64,000 nt of DNA from Brucella tritici (GTDB lineage Bacteria; Pseudomonadota; Alphaproteobacteria; Rhizobiales; Rhizobiaceae), in assembly GCF_902825325.1 (NCBI RefSeq), contig NZ_CADEAR010000014.1, positions 22,078 to 86,077 on the forward strand, given 5' to 3'. Every line of letters begins with the position of its first letter. Within the stretch, counting starts at the first letter, position 1. Below the pieces are notes generated by a model, which saw nothing but the letters and a program-made list of their open reading frames with translations, made no database searches and had not been told where the DNA came from. Positions 16,090 to 25,652 of this stretch are shown in pieces. The translations under genes and the position numbers were made by a program.

Positions 16090-18498
16090 TCAGTGGCATA
16101 CGACACCCGCAATTTCAGCTATAGAGCCCACCACAGGTTTGTAATCAAAACTGGCGTGACAGGTGCCCAACCCTTCAGGTAGCGTAACGGTGAGGTTGTT
16201 TTTCGGGGACAGGTCGGTAAGCCATACGCGCCCGTCGTAGCCCATAATCGCAGGCTGATCGGTTCCCTCACGCAAAACTTCAGCACCCACGGGCAATGGT
16301 TTGCCATTTGCATCTATCAATATGACAGTTGCGGCTTGTATCCTTTTCGTACCGAAATCAATAACGGCGCCGGAACGATCAGCGGGTACAACAATCGCTT
16401 GAGTATTATCTGGCTGAAGGTCTACAGCCAGATTGGTAGGATCAATTGCGATTGTGTTGTTTTGGTAGGATTGCAAATCGGGCACGAAAGCACGGCCGGC
16501 GGAATTGGTATTGGTGACATGACGGCCATTGAGGGAAACCCGCGCATTCGGTCCTCCGCCTTTTACCACGGCAAAGGCATCGCTGACCTGATTGACAAAG
16601 AATATGCCACCACCTGCAATAATGAAAGCACCATCAGCGGTGGCTGTAATACGACCTTCATCACCGGACTGGTCAACTGAACCGGAGAAGTCGCCAAAGG
16701 AAGATCGATAGTCGACTGTTGCCGAACGGCTGCCTCTGCTTTTTATGTTTTCCCGATCCCTCAATGACCAAGCGATGGGATCCTCGCCAAGACGCGCGGA
16801 TTTTGTCAAAGTCGTATCGAGGCCATTATTGTCAGCGCTGACCGAGGCGGTCATATTTTCGCCGATAGGAATACTGAAGCCAACAAAAATTCCGCAATTG
16901 TTATGTTTATCCAGATCGGTATAGCCGGTCGCATAAAGTGAAGCGTTTTTGAAAATTGTCCGCGACCAGGAAACATTGAGAAGACTGGCATCGTCGTCTT
17001 TACCTGCACCACGAATGCGAGAGTAATTAATAGCAAGCGAAGAGGGATCAAACCCTAGCGGGAAAGAAAAGCCGATGCTGTCGATACTACTGGCGCGCAC
17101 TGAAATGGGCGCTTGTTCGCTATGTCGCCGGTCAGTGACAAGGCCAATGTCGTTATAATCGCCAAAATTGCGATTGGTGCTGATATAAAATATATAACCA
17201 TTATACCCGGTCTGGAAGCCTATCGCGGCTTTGCCGCCGCTTTCGATCCTGTCCGGTCCACTGAAGCGACTAACGGCCAACGACGCTCGGAGCGATCCCA
17301 AAGAGCCCAGACTGGTGATGAAGCCGCCGCCGCCATTGAGTAAGCCTTGGGTAGCTTCGAAATGCGCTTCCGTGGTGAGCCAGTTCGTCAGACCGTAACG
17401 CACACTTGCCGAACCAGCGAGATTGCGATCATATTCAAAAGAGTCGTAGCCATATCCAACGCGCGGAAAGCCCAACTCCGTTGAAAAATCAAAGACACCC
17501 TTACCAACCATATCCGGCCCATAGTAATAAGTGTGTCGCGTGCGGATTTCCCGGCCCAGCGCATCGCGCATGACAATGCTCGCATCGCCATAGCCGTTGA
17601 AAAATGGAAGTCCGCTGAATTCGAACGGCCCTGCGGGGACGTCACCTGAGAACGTCTTGATGTTATTGAGATAAAGATCAAGTGTGGAAGGCACGGAAGC
17701 GCTTCCGGACAGGTTGGGAACCGGAGAGGTGATGAGATCAGGGCGAACGGCGAAGTTGCGTTTGAACTGGATGCCGCCAAATCGCCAGGACGAATTCCAC
17801 GAAAGACCGCCTGAAACGCTGTCGCCAACTTGATAAACGAGGGCTTTCTCGGGGTCGGTATAACGCCAAGAACTGTCAAGACGGGTTAGCCCGTTCCTGA
17901 AATCATTTGTCTTGTCTACAACTGCGTCGAACTTACCCAGCGCCGAGGTCGAAGTGACGCCGAAAGGTGTCAAAAACCGTGTATCGAAACTACCGCTAAA
18001 GGCTCTGTGAGAGCCCCCGTTCCAGCCCGTGGCGCCGTAGAGCGTATAATTGAGAATAAAGCCAAAATTGGAGCGTACCTTGGAAAAATCGATCGACTTG
18101 CTGGTTGAGCCGACATTAATACGGTTGGGAACGCGAACTGCATCCGGGGCCGTGAATATGATAAGCTGCCCCGGTTCATCATAGCGCCAGGTGACGCCAG
18201 CCAGCGTATCCAGTGCGATCAGGCCATCTTGCCCAAGCTTGCCTGTTTCAGGCTTAATTCCGGCAGTTTGCAGGTCGCCGGGTGTCGCAGCAAACTTGTC
18301 CTTGGGAAGACGTTTGAATGCCGCGAGTGCGCCAGTAGGTTGGCCATTGATGACGACACCCAGCATTAATGTTTGTGCCTGCTGACTGGCGGAAACGGCT
18401 TCTTGAGCCCCCGGTAATCTGGTGCCTGCCATCAGCAGACACCAGACTGTCAATGTCAATTTAGCGGCCCGAGACCATGGCTGTCTGGTTAACCGCAT
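16090..18498 (-). CDS. Fimbrial outer-membrane usher
   Basis: An 802-residue usher: a signal sequence (about 1-30), N-terminal chaperone-binding domain, a 24-strand pore region with a plug (GNSY-like folds around 220-520), and C-terminal domains ending KPVVGSIAEIAGVVC. It forms the pore through which chaperone-bound subunits are secreted and assembled. Its start overlaps the chaperone gene by 38 bases, so the two are translated together. Length and the SCPU-type partners place it in the archaic (sigma/Csu-like) group. Confidence 0.9.
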   Translation of the reverse strand: MRLTRQPWSRAAKLTLTVWCLLMAGTRLPGAQEAVSASQQAQTLMLGVVINGQPTGALAAFKRLPKDKFAATPGDLQTAGIKPETGKLGQDGLIALDTLAGVTWRYDEPGQLIIFTAPDAVRVPNRINVGSTSKSIDFSKVRSNFGFILNYTLYGATGWNGGSHRAFSGSFDTRFLTPFGVTSTSALGKFDAVVDKTNDFRNGLTRLDSSWRYTDPEKALVYQVGDSVSGGLSWNSSWRFGGIQFKRNFAVRPDLITSPVPNLSGSASVPSTLDLYLNNIKTFSGDVPAGPFEFSGLPFFNGYGDASIVMRDALGREIRTRHTYYYGPDMVGKGVFDFSTELGFPRVGYGYDSFEYDRNLAGSASVRYGLTNWLTTEAHFEATQGLLNGGGGFITSLGSLGSLRASLAVSRFSGPDRIESGGKAAIGFQTGYNGYIFYISTNRNFGDYNDIGLVTDRRHSEQAPISVRASSIDSIGFSFPLGFDPSSLAINYSRIRGAGKDDDASLLNVSWSRTIFKNASLYATGYTDLDKHNNCGIFVGFSIPIGENMTASVSADNNGLDTTLTKSARLGEDPIAWSLRDRENIKSRGSRSATVDYRSSFGDFSGSVDQSGDEGRITATADGAFIIAGGGIFFVNQVSDAFAVVKGGGPNARVSLNGRHVTNTNSAGRAFVPDLQSYQNNTIAIDPTNLAVDLQPDNTQAIVVPADRSGAVIDFGTKRIQAATVILIDANGKPLPVGAEVLREGTDQPAIMGYDGRVWLTDLSPKNNLTVTLPEGLGTCHASFDYKPVVGSIAEIAGVVCH

Positions 18499-19177
18499 AA
18501 TCGTCCCCTTTGGCCGTAATATTTACATGGCTACCGACCTGAATGGGGCCTGCAGAGGCGGTCCAGCGCACCGTGCTACCGGGTAGGACATAGCCATTGA
18601 GGCCTCCGCCAAAATTGACATGGCTACTGGATGTTGAAGCAGTCAAATTGGCAATTTTGGCATGGCGATTGCCGGTATTGGTTGCCTCGATCACCAATTC
18701 CTTGCCGGAACGCTGTATTTTCCAGTGCAAATCTGCCGTTGCAGAGCGATCTGAGAAAAACACCGGAATGGAATAGCGTGTGGCCAAATTGACGGCGGCA
18801 GCGCGACGACGGACATTGATTTCAGGAAGTTCATCAATCAATAGCCGGTAGCTTTCTTCGCTACTCCTAAAAGGAGCGGTGAGATGGACAACGCGAATGG
18901 TATAAGCCTTGTCGGGTTGTAGTGCGGCGGCTGGTGGACTGACGATAACCTCTGTGGCGGGTGTCAGTTGGTCTTTCCCTGCGACTTGGGTCCATTTGTA
19001 AACACGAATCTGAACGTTGGATCGGTCATCACTATTGTTACGAAGCGTTATGGATGATGCACGGACTGGCGCGGTGAGGTCGAGGGAAACAGGCGATACC
19101 TGCAAGGATGCCGCCTGAACGCTGCTCACGCACACCAACCCGGAGACAGAAGCCAGCAAGACAGTAAATCTGGACAT
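18461..19177 (-). CDS. Periplasmic pilus chaperone (PapD-like)
   Basis: A 238-residue protein with signal peptide (MSRFTVLLASVSGLVCVSSVQA) and two immunoglobulin-like domains. The N-terminal domain shows the LQVSPVSLDL strand, and YRLLIDELPE marks the conserved G1/F1 region. It caps pilin subunits by donor-strand complementation and hands them to the usher. GGAG 8 bases before the ATG supports the start. It lies 23 bases after the pilin gene. Confidence 0.9.
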   Translation of the reverse strand: MSRFTVLLASVSGLVCVSSVQAASLQVSPVSLDLTAPVRASSITLRNNSDDRSNVQIRVYKWTQVAGKDQLTPATEVIVSPPAAALQPDKAYTIRVVHLTAPFRSSEESYRLLIDELPEINVRRRAAAVNLATRYSIPVFFSDRSATADLHWKIQRSGKELVIEATNTGNRHAKIANLTASTSSSHVNFGGGLNGYVLPGSTVRWTASAGPIQVGSHVNITAKGDDYAVNQTAMVSGR

Positions 19178-19200
19178 GGAAATATCTCCGGGAAGGGAAA

Positions 19201-19719
19201 CTAGTATGTAACGATAACACTCACGATGTCGGTATACTCACCAGCGGGTGGTGTTGCGTCTTGATTGAAAATCTTGGCATAAACGGGGAATTTTTGTACT
19301 TCCCCAGTCCCCGTAGCTTTCACGGAATTTGGATCGGTCCCCCATTGTGTTGTGCGTTGGGAATCTTTAAAGAGCCTATAAGGGACAAAGTTGCCTGCGG
19401 CGGACTTCATTCTACGGAAAGCAGGACCGGGTTCTGATGGAGACTGACCATCATCAAGACCTATTGTATATGCAATATCCTTGCCGCATTTAACCTCAAT
19501 TCCAGATGTATCACTTGTTTGAGCCTCAACGTTATGAGTGATATCATCGACATATCCGAAATCGATAAGAGAATTGTCACCGCTCGTTACTTGGCACGCC
19601 TGTCCAATATTGATTTTTACCGTCAATTTACCAGTAGTGGTTTTTGCACTAGCTACAGGTATAAAGGCTGCAGATGCCATAAGGCATGATATGCTGAATA
19701 GAATATTCCTGGCGTACAT
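19201..19719 (-). CDS. Major pilin, SCPU domain (CsuA/B-like)
   Basis: A 172-residue exported subunit with signal peptide cleaved near VASA-K. The SCPU fold is indicated by KINIGQACQV, LIDFGYVDDI and the final DIVSVIVTY strand; Cys42 and Cys78 are placed to form the usual disulfide. It heads the operon pilin-chaperone-usher-adhesin, where gene order and highest expected expression fit the shaft subunit. Only one such pilin is present, whereas Csu operons carry three. GGAG precedes the ATG by 7 bases. Confidence 0.82.
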   Translation of the reverse strand: MYARNILFSISCLMASAAFIPVASAKTTTGKLTVKINIGQACQVTSGDNSLIDFGYVDDITHNVEAQTSDTSGIEVKCGKDIAYTIGLDDGQSPSEPGPAFRRMKSAAGNFVPYRLFKDSQRTTQWGTDPNSVKATGTGEVQKFPVYAKIFNQDATPPAGEYTDIVSVIVTY

Positions 19720-20366
19720 TATAATCTCCGTCTGATTTGATTTTCTTTCTTAGGTATTGCAAAGGGCAGGCAGATGTGATCACCAGAAGTATCGGCTACT
19801 GAGGTGAGCGTGAACAATATAAAAGGCCGACTAAGGAGCTAATAGCTGAGAGATTACTCATCTATTTGAAGTAATATTGCAGATTCACCGGCGCATGCAG
19901 GTAGGTACTCGGAAATTCATTTTTGACTACCCAGTGAAACTGTTCCAAACGCAAAGAACAATACTTACAAAGTAAATTATTATTGCAAAATCACTATTTG
20001 CAATATATGCGCATGTTTAATTCTACATGCGATAGGATGAACGCATAATAATGGAGTGGATACTATAATTTAACAGTACATTCAGACAGGAATTCGTCAA
20101 CGCCAATAAGTTGGTCATGGTATTGTTATGGTTTACTATGAAGCTGCAACGATGCGTTAGGCATGGTAGATGACATGCTCGCATCTGCTCACCAGAAAAA
20201 GCGCTTTTCCTCAAACAACAGTTCATAACGCTCATGGCATAACGACGCCCAGAGGCAGCTCGCTCCGTCCCAACCACATTTTGCAACACACCCTGAAATA
20301 TTCGACAGAGCCGTATATTTAGGCTGGAATAGAGACGAATGTTGCGTGGCGATCTTCAACGGTCGC
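19720..20366 (-). promoter_or_regulatory. AT-rich control region upstream of the pilus operon
   Basis: A 647-base gap without a supportable gene. Two inverted repeats lie almost back to back: ATTGCAAA-N7-TTTGCAAT (19982-20004) and CGCATG-N10-CATGCG (20010-20031). Base composition is far more AT-rich than the flanking genes. I infer promoter and regulator sites for the pilus operon, perhaps for a nucleoid-associated or specific activator; the regulator itself is not visible nearby. Confidence 0.4.
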
Positions 20367-21281
20367 TTAGCTGTCCTCGTAGATCAAAGGCCCAAGAGAC
20401 TTGGCGAAACGCGTTACCATCTCCAATCCAGCTTCGGTAGGCCTGAGCGCAGGCGCCCGATCAAAAATTTCGATACCTGCTCGTAGCCCAAAGAGACGCT
20501 TGCCATAGCACATCAGATGCTCGATGCCCTGCATGGTATTGACGACCGCCGGGAGCATTGTCTCGTAAGAACGTTGAGCTTCTTCATCCCACCCATCCAT
20601 GAAGAACTCATAGGTCCTGACGGCGTAGTCGATACAATCGGGAGCAAGAATGAGCCCTTTGCAACCCGCCCGCAGATTGTCCGGCAGCTCAAGCCCGGCG
20701 CGTCCGTTGAATACCGGCATCCGTCCTGCGGTGACCTGGATCAGATTGGCAATGTCAACGACCGGCCCTTCGCCTTTGATCAGCTTTATATTGGGATGCC
20801 GCTCACCGAGCTCACGAATATCTTCGGCATTCAGGCCGCGGCCCATCAGGGCGGGGGCATTCTGGATGGCAACCGGAAGAGAGGTACTATCTGCAACGCG
20901 GCCGAAAAAGCTCATATATTCGCGGGCCTGAAACTGCCCGATCATGGGCGGCTGGAGAATGAGCCAATCAACGCCCAATCTTTCTGCTTCACGCACCTGA
21001 CGTACCTGCTCTGCGACAGATGAACCATAAATGGTGATTGCCACAGGCACCTGTCCCTTGGTGTCCTCAACGAGCCATTGCATGATCTGGCACCGTTCGG
21101 CTTCGCTCAGCTTGGATGCTTCTGTGGCCAGCCCCAGCGCAGCCACGCCATGCACGCCCTGCGCAAGGCACAATTCGGTCTGCCGGCGCATCGCTTCGCG
21201 ATCGAGATTTTCATCCCGATCGAAAAGCGCATAGAGAATGGCGTGGATACCGTGAAGGGTGCTAGGAGAAAAACGGGACAT
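20367..21281 (-). CDS. DapA/NAL-family aldolase or dehydratase
   Basis: A 304-residue TIM-barrel enzyme of the DHDPS/N-acetylneuraminate lyase superfamily. The Schiff-base lysine is Lys169 (IKLIKGEGP) and the substrate-carboxylate loop is GLATEASKLS (50-59). The usual catalytic tyrosine of the YNxP motif is missing: residues 139-143 read IQNAP, with Gln140 in that place. Some sugar-acid members show such changes, so a 2-keto-3-deoxy-sugar-acid dehydratase or aldolase is likelier than lysine biosynthesis. The MFS carrier gene ends 9 bases upstream, in the same operon. Confidence 0.85.
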   Translation of the reverse strand: MSRFSPSTLHGIHAILYALFDRDENLDREAMRRQTELCLAQGVHGVAALGLATEASKLSEAERCQIMQWLVEDTKGQVPVAITIYGSSVAEQVRQVREAERLGVDWLILQPPMIGQFQAREYMSFFGRVADSTSLPVAIQNAPALMGRGLNAEDIRELGERHPNIKLIKGEGPVVDIANLIQVTAGRMPVFNGRAGLELPDNLRAGCKGLILAPDCIDYAVRTYEFFMDGWDEEAQRSYETMLPAVVNTMQGIEHLMCYGKRLFGLRAGIEIFDRAPALRPTEAGLEMVTRFAKSLGPLIYEDS

Positions 21282-21290
21282 ACATCAATC

Positions 21291-22631
21291 TCAATGTCTT
21301 TTGCTGGAGCCGACAGGATCAGCCGAGTTGCGGATATCGATAATCGTTTGAAGGCCTTTTGGCGCTGCCAGCTTCTTTGCAAGAGAAATGCCCAACAAGC
21401 CGCCGAGTATCAGTGCTGCCGAAACGAGTGTGAGTGCAAGATCATAGCTATTGGTTGTGTCCTTGATCCAGCCGATAGCGGGAAGCAACACCAGTCCAGC
21501 CACGTTGGCCAGTGCATTGATGAGTGCGATCGAGACGGCAGCCGTCAGCCCCGAAACATATTCCGTTGTCACAGCCCAGAAGATGGGGATAACCGCCCAG
21601 TTCAGGCCGACCGACAGAACGATGAGAACATAAGAAAGATGGGCATTGTCAATATATACCGCGGCTAACAACAGCAGGCCTGCAAGTGTCAGCGGTACAC
21701 CCAGATGATAGGCGCGTTCACGCGTGCTGTCAGAATGACATCCATTAAAGAACATGAAGATGCACGCTGCTATGAAAGGCACTGCGGATAGCAGGCTGAT
21801 GGCTAGATCGTCGCCACTTGAAATGCTTCGCACGATCAAGGGCATGAAAAGCGTAATTCCAATCGTCCCAAATGCCTGCAACAACCAGAAGGCAGCAAGC
21901 AGCCAGACTTTTCCGTTTCGGAATGCTGTTTGCCAGCCTGTCTTATGCTCAGATTGACCCGTGCCTTGTTCAGCGTCGATCTTTCGCTCCAGTTCATAGG
22001 CTTCCGCCTGCGAGAGCCAGCTGGCATCCGTCGGTCGATCTGGCAGGAACCACAACACGACGAATCCGAGCAGGACCGCTGGCAAACCTTCCACGAAGAA
22101 CACCCAGCGCCAGCCTGCCACGCCCAAAGCTCCGTCAGCATGAAGCAGCAGGCCTGAAAGTGGGAGCCCTATGACGGATGCAAGAGCAGCACCGATGTAA
22201 AAGAAGGACATTGCGTGCGCGCGCTCCTGTGAAGGATACCAGCGCGCCAGATAATAGATGATGCCGGGCGTAAAACCGGCTTCTGCAGCTCCCAAAAGCA
22301 ACCGCATCCCGTATAGCTGATACGCACTGGTAATGAAGGCCATACCCATGGCCACCAGCCCCCAGCTGATCATGATGCGCGCAATCCAGCGTCGCGCTCC
22401 AAACTTGGTCAGCGCAACATTACTGGGCACTTCAAAGATGATGTAGGTAAGGAAGAACAGACCTGCAGCCAACCCGTACATTCGACTGGTCAGTCCCAAA
22501 TCGGCATTCATACCCAACGCTGCGACAGAGATATTGGATCTGTCGATATAGGCAATCAGGTACAGCAGCATCAAGAAAGGCAAGATGCGGAGATTTATCT
22601 TCCGCATTGTGGCCTGGTGTTCCTTACTCAT
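21291..22631 (-). CDS. MFS transporter of the anion:cation symporter (ACS) family
   Basis: A 446-residue, 12-helix permease with family marks such as YIDRSNISVAALGM and GLFFLTYIIFEVPSN. Relatives carry sugar acids (galactonate, glucarate), tartrate or phthalate with protons. I choose the second ATG (22631) because GGGGAGGAG sits just before it inside the upstream in-frame codons. It is co-transcribed with the DapA-family gene and divergent from a GntR gene across a dyad at 22667-22695. Confidence 0.88.
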   Translation of the reverse strand: MSKEHQATMRKINLRILPFLMLLYLIAYIDRSNISVAALGMNADLGLTSRMYGLAAGLFFLTYIIFEVPSNVALTKFGARRWIARIMISWGLVAMGMAFITSAYQLYGMRLLLGAAEAGFTPGIIYYLARWYPSQERAHAMSFFYIGAALASVIGLPLSGLLLHADGALGVAGWRWVFFVEGLPAVLLGFVVLWFLPDRPTDASWLSQAEAYELERKIDAEQGTGQSEHKTGWQTAFRNGKVWLLAAFWLLQAFGTIGITLFMPLIVRSISSGDDLAISLLSAVPFIAACIFMFFNGCHSDSTRERAYHLGVPLTLAGLLLLAAVYIDNAHLSYVLIVLSVGLNWAVIPIFWAVTTEYVSGLTAAVSIALINALANVAGLVLLPAIGWIKDTTNSYDLALTLVSAALILGGLLGISLAKKLAAPKGLQTIIDIRNSADPVGSSKRH

Positions 22632-22666
22632 CGTCTCCTCCCCAGTCGACATTTGATGGTTGATTT

Positions 22667-22695
22667 AAACATCATACGTTTAACATATGATGTTT
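22667..22695. promoter_or_regulatory. Predicted GntR operator between MFS and GntR genes
   Basis: A perfect inverted repeat: AAACATCATA (22667-22676), a 9-base spacer, and TATGATGTTT (22686-22695). It lies between divergent genes, 36 bases from the MFS start and 140 from the GntR start. Autoregulation plus control of the carrier is inferred. Confidence 0.55.
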
Positions 22696-22834
22696 GATTA
22701 TCAAGACCGAAATTTGCTAGAGTTGAAGCGGAAGCTTGGGATCTGGACACCCGACAAACAGGATTAAGCTATTAGCCTGTTGCCAATCCCTTTCACCCGT
22801 GCCAACGCAGAAGCAGACGAGCGGAGAAGGCCAA

Positions 22835-23521
22835 ATGAATCAGAAGAAGCCGAACCGGACACAGACGGTGGTTGATGCGCTGGGAAGACGCATCGTATCG
22901 GGTGAGTTTGCCATCAATGTCGTGTTTCCTTCGGAACCTGAGCTGGAGCGAGAATATCAGGTCAGTCGGACGGTCATTCGCGAGGCGATAAAAATATTGT
23001 CCGCAAAGGGGCTCGTCACCGTGCGGCAAAGGCATGGCACACATGTCAACAGTAGGGAATATTGGAGCTGGCTCGACGCCGATTTGATAAGGTGGCTGTC
23101 AACCAGCACCTTGGCCAAGCAGGAATTGCTGGCCTTTTCCGAAATCCGCCAAATCATAGAACCGGAGGCTGCAGCGCTTGCTGCCTTACGCGGCGACGAG
23201 AGCCAAAAACAACGAATAATCGAGGCTTACCGCCGAATGGCACACAATCAGGAAGAGGAGAGCAAGGCTGTTGCGGCCGACAAGGCATTTCACCTGGCGA
23301 TTCTCGCTGCTACAGGCAACCCGGTCTTGCTCAGCTTTCAGAAAGTCATCGAAGCCATCTTCGACGCATTGTTTCCTTATACGACGAAGGCATTCGCCGA
23401 TAATATCGAGAACCACCATCAGGTCGCGGAAGCTATCTATCGTGGAGATGCCGCCGCCGCGAGACAGAACATGAAGGAACTGCTTGCGGAGACGGGACGC
23501 TACATCGAAAAAAACACCTGA
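22835..23521 (+). CDS. GntR-family regulator (FadR/FCD type)
   Basis: A 228-residue regulator; GGAGAAGG 7 bases before the ATG at 22835 fixes the start. The winged helix (about 10-75) contains YQVSRTVIREAIKILSAKGLV; the FCD domain follows, with FHLAILAATGNPVL as part of the metal/ligand site. The recognition helix is close to those at 32141-32890 and 33093-33803, so the three are paralogues. Divergent from the MFS/DapA operon, which it probably represses until a sugar acid is present. Confidence 0.88.
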   Translation: MNQKKPNRTQTVVDALGRRIVSGEFAINVVFPSEPELEREYQVSRTVIREAIKILSAKGLVTVRQRHGTHVNSREYWSWLDADLIRWLSTSTLAKQELLAFSEIRQIIEPEAAALAALRGDESQKQRIIEAYRRMAHNQEEESKAVAADKAFHLAILAATGNPVLLSFQKVIEAIFDALFPYTTKAFADNIENHHQVAEAIYRGDAAAARQNMKELLAETGRYIEKNT

Positions 23522-23604
23522 AGACCGCACCGATCTCGTCCTGGCAGCACGGTCACCCAAACCGACGACGGAGAGTGAAATGCTTTCGTGTCTCCGGTAA
23601 ATTC

Positions 23605-24384
23605 CTATGCAGGATGTTGCTGAACACTCAGGCCGCCGTCGATAGTGAGGCATGTCGCGTTCATGAACGGGCATTCGTCCGAAATCATGAACACTGCCGC
23701 CATCGCGATTTCATGCGGTGAGGCGATCCGCCCGCCCGGATGCAGCGCCATTGTTTCCGCTCGCGCCGCCATGGGATCAGGAAAACTGTTCCAATAATCG
23801 ACATTTTTCTGGGTCTCGACATAGCCCGGCGCAATTGCGTTCACGCGGATCTGCTGTGGTGCATATTCCAGACCCAGTGCCTTGGTCATGCCCATCAGTG
23901 CATGTTTTGCCAGCGGATACGGAAATGTGTGTGGGATGATGGTGAAAGCGTGGGTGGAGGCAATGTTGAGAATAACGCCGCCGCCCTGTTCTATCAGACC
24001 CGGCAGAACAGCCTTGCTGCAATTCCACGCGCCCTTGAGATTGACGTCAAAACAACGGTTCCATTGATCGTCGCTCGTTTCCAGCGGTTTCGCAAAAACA
24101 TTGATGCCGGCATTATTCACAAGCGCATTGACGGCTCCGATCTCGTCGTTTGCCTGTACAACGGCTGCAGAGATAGCGGAAGCATCTGAAATATCAGCCT
24201 TTGCGAAACCCAATATTGCTCCCTGCTCGCGTAAAGCGATAGCTTCATGCTCAAGGCGCTCCAAATCCATGTCGATGAGAAACAGCCGCGCGCCTTCCTT
24301 TGCAAAAGCCCGTGCGATGGCAAGGCCGATACCCTGCGCCGCGCCTGTGACGAATATCCGTTTTCCGACAAGCCGGTCAGCCAT
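23605..24384 (-). CDS. Short-chain dehydrogenase/reductase, probable sugar dehydrogenase
   Basis: A 259-residue classical SDR: cofactor motif TGAAQGIG (13-20), NNAG (90-93), catalytic Ser143 and Tyr156-x3-Lys160. Asp38 at the end of the second strand (LFLIDMD) points to NAD rather than NADP. In this setting, next to galactonate genes and a mutarotase, oxidation of an aldose at C1 to the lactone is the natural guess (galactose, arabinose or fucose dehydrogenase). It reads toward the GntR gene convergently and has its own 120-base upstream gap. Confidence 0.85.
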   Translation of the reverse strand: MADRLVGKRIFVTGAAQGIGLAIARAFAKEGARLFLIDMDLERLEHEAIALREQGAILGFAKADISDASAISAAVVQANDEIGAVNALVNNAGINVFAKPLETSDDQWNRCFDVNLKGAWNCSKAVLPGLIEQGGGVILNIASTHAFTIIPHTFPYPLAKHALMGMTKALGLEYAPQQIRVNAIAPGYVETQKNVDYWNSFPDPMAARAETMALHPGGRIASPHEIAMAAVFMISDECPFMNATCLTIDGGLSVQQHPA

Positions 24385-24465
24385 AACTCTATTTCCCTCT
24401 TATACCGAGACGCTAAGATGCTCATGCATCACGCCTTGAAAATGCTCAATCGCGGCAATGGCTTA

Positions 24466-24502
24466 ACCAAAACCTAATGTGTCAAGCTCATCGAGTTTTG
24501 GT
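24466..24502. repeat. Inverted repeat at the DgoD/SDR boundary
   Basis: ACCAAAAC (24466-24473) and GTTTTGGT (24495-24502) form an 8-bp stem with a 21-base loop, starting one base past the DgoD stop. It may stabilise or end the galactonate operon transcript; no U-tract follows in either direction. Confidence 0.3.
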
Positions 24503-24503
24503 A

Positions 24504-25652
24504 TTACCATTCCGCCACACTGCCATCAGCATGACGCCAGACGGGATTGCGCCAGTCATGGCCGATCTTGGCCCGTTCCCTGACATAATCCTCGTCGATC
24601 TCAACGCCCAAACCCGGCCCTTGCGGGATAGCGACATAACCGTCGCGATATTCGAAAACCTCGCGGTTGGTAATGTAATCGAGAATGTCATTGCTTTCAT
24701 TGTAGTGAATGTTCAGGCTCTGCTCCTGAATGAAGGCGTTGTAGCTTACCGCATCCACCTGCAGACATGCGGCAAGCGCGATTGGTCCTAATGGACAATG
24801 TGGTGCCAGCGCCACGTCATAAGCTTCGGCCATCGCCGCAATTTTACGACATTCGGTAATACCGCCTGCATGGGACAGATCTGGCTGGATAATATCGACA
24901 TAACCGCGCGACAGGATCGACTTGAAATCCCAGCGCGAATAAAGCCGCTCGCCCAGAGCAATCGGGGTCGATGTGTGATTGGCAATTTCAACCAATGCCT
25001 CTACATTTTCAGACAGCACTGGCTCTTCGATAAACATCAGCTTGAACTGGTCCAGTTCACGGGCCAAAACCTTTGCCATCGGACGATGGACCCGCCCATG
25101 GAAATCGGCACCGATACCGACATGCGGGCCGACGGCCGCACGCACAGCGCCAATCGTTTCGACAATGGCGTCGATCTTGGCGTGACTGTCGACAATCTGG
25201 AGTTCCTGAGCGCCATTCATCTTCAGCGCGGTAAACCCGCGATCCACCATCTCCCGCGCATTAGCCGCTACATCAGATGGACGATCGCCTCCAACCCAGG
25301 AATAAACCTTGATACGATCCCGACACTGGCCTCCCAACAGTTCGTGCACCGGCACGCCGAGCGCCTTGCCCTTGATGTCCCACAGTGCCTGATCAACGCC
25401 TGCAATAGCGCTCATCAAAATAGGGCCGCCACGGTAGAAGCCGCCGCGATACATGACGTTCCAATGATCTTCGATTAGCCGCGGGTCCTTGCCGACGAGA
25501 TATTCGGACAATTCGTGTACCGCGGCTTCAACCGTCCGCGCCCGGCCTTCGATAACCGGCTCGCCCCAACCGAAAATCCCTTCATCAGTCTCAATCTTCA
25601 GAAACAGCCAGCGTGGCGGAACGATATAGGTCGTCAGTTTGGTTATCTTCAT
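24504..25652 (-). CDS. dgoD: D-galactonate dehydratase
   Basis: A 382-residue enolase-superfamily enzyme of exactly the family length, with long stretches matching E. coli DgoD as I remember it ([44 protein letters not shown]). Metal ligands and catalytic residues are in place: Asp183 and His185 (DFHGR), Glu209 (FIEEP), Glu235 (ALGER) and His285. It converts D-galactonate to 2-keto-3-deoxygalactonate. Its start overlaps the mutarotase stop (ATGA). It is the last gene of the minus-strand operon starting at araF. Confidence 0.93.
   Translation of the reverse strand: MKITKLTTYIVPPRWLFLKIETDEGIFGWGEPVIEGRARTVEAAVHELSEYLVGKDPRLIEDHWNVMYRGGFYRGGPILMSAIAGVDQALWDIKGKALGVPVHELLGGQCRDRIKVYSWVGGDRPSDVAANAREMVDRGFTALKMNGAQELQIVDSHAKIDAIVETIGAVRAAVGPHVGIGADFHGRVHRPMAKVLARELDQFKLMFIEEPVLSENVEALVEIANHTSTPIALGERLYSRWDFKSILSRGYVDIIQPDLSHAGGITECRKIAAMAEAYDVALAPHCPLGPIALAACLQVDAVSYNAFIQEQSLNIHYNESNDILDYITNREVFEYRDGYVAIPQGPGLGVEIDEDYVRERAKIGHDWRNPVWRHADGSVAEW

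Noticed and set aside
20023..20289. Minus-strand 88-residue frame upstream of the pilus operon
   Set aside because: Low-complexity composition, no ribosome site, and it lies in an AT-rich region with palindromes better explained as control DNA.
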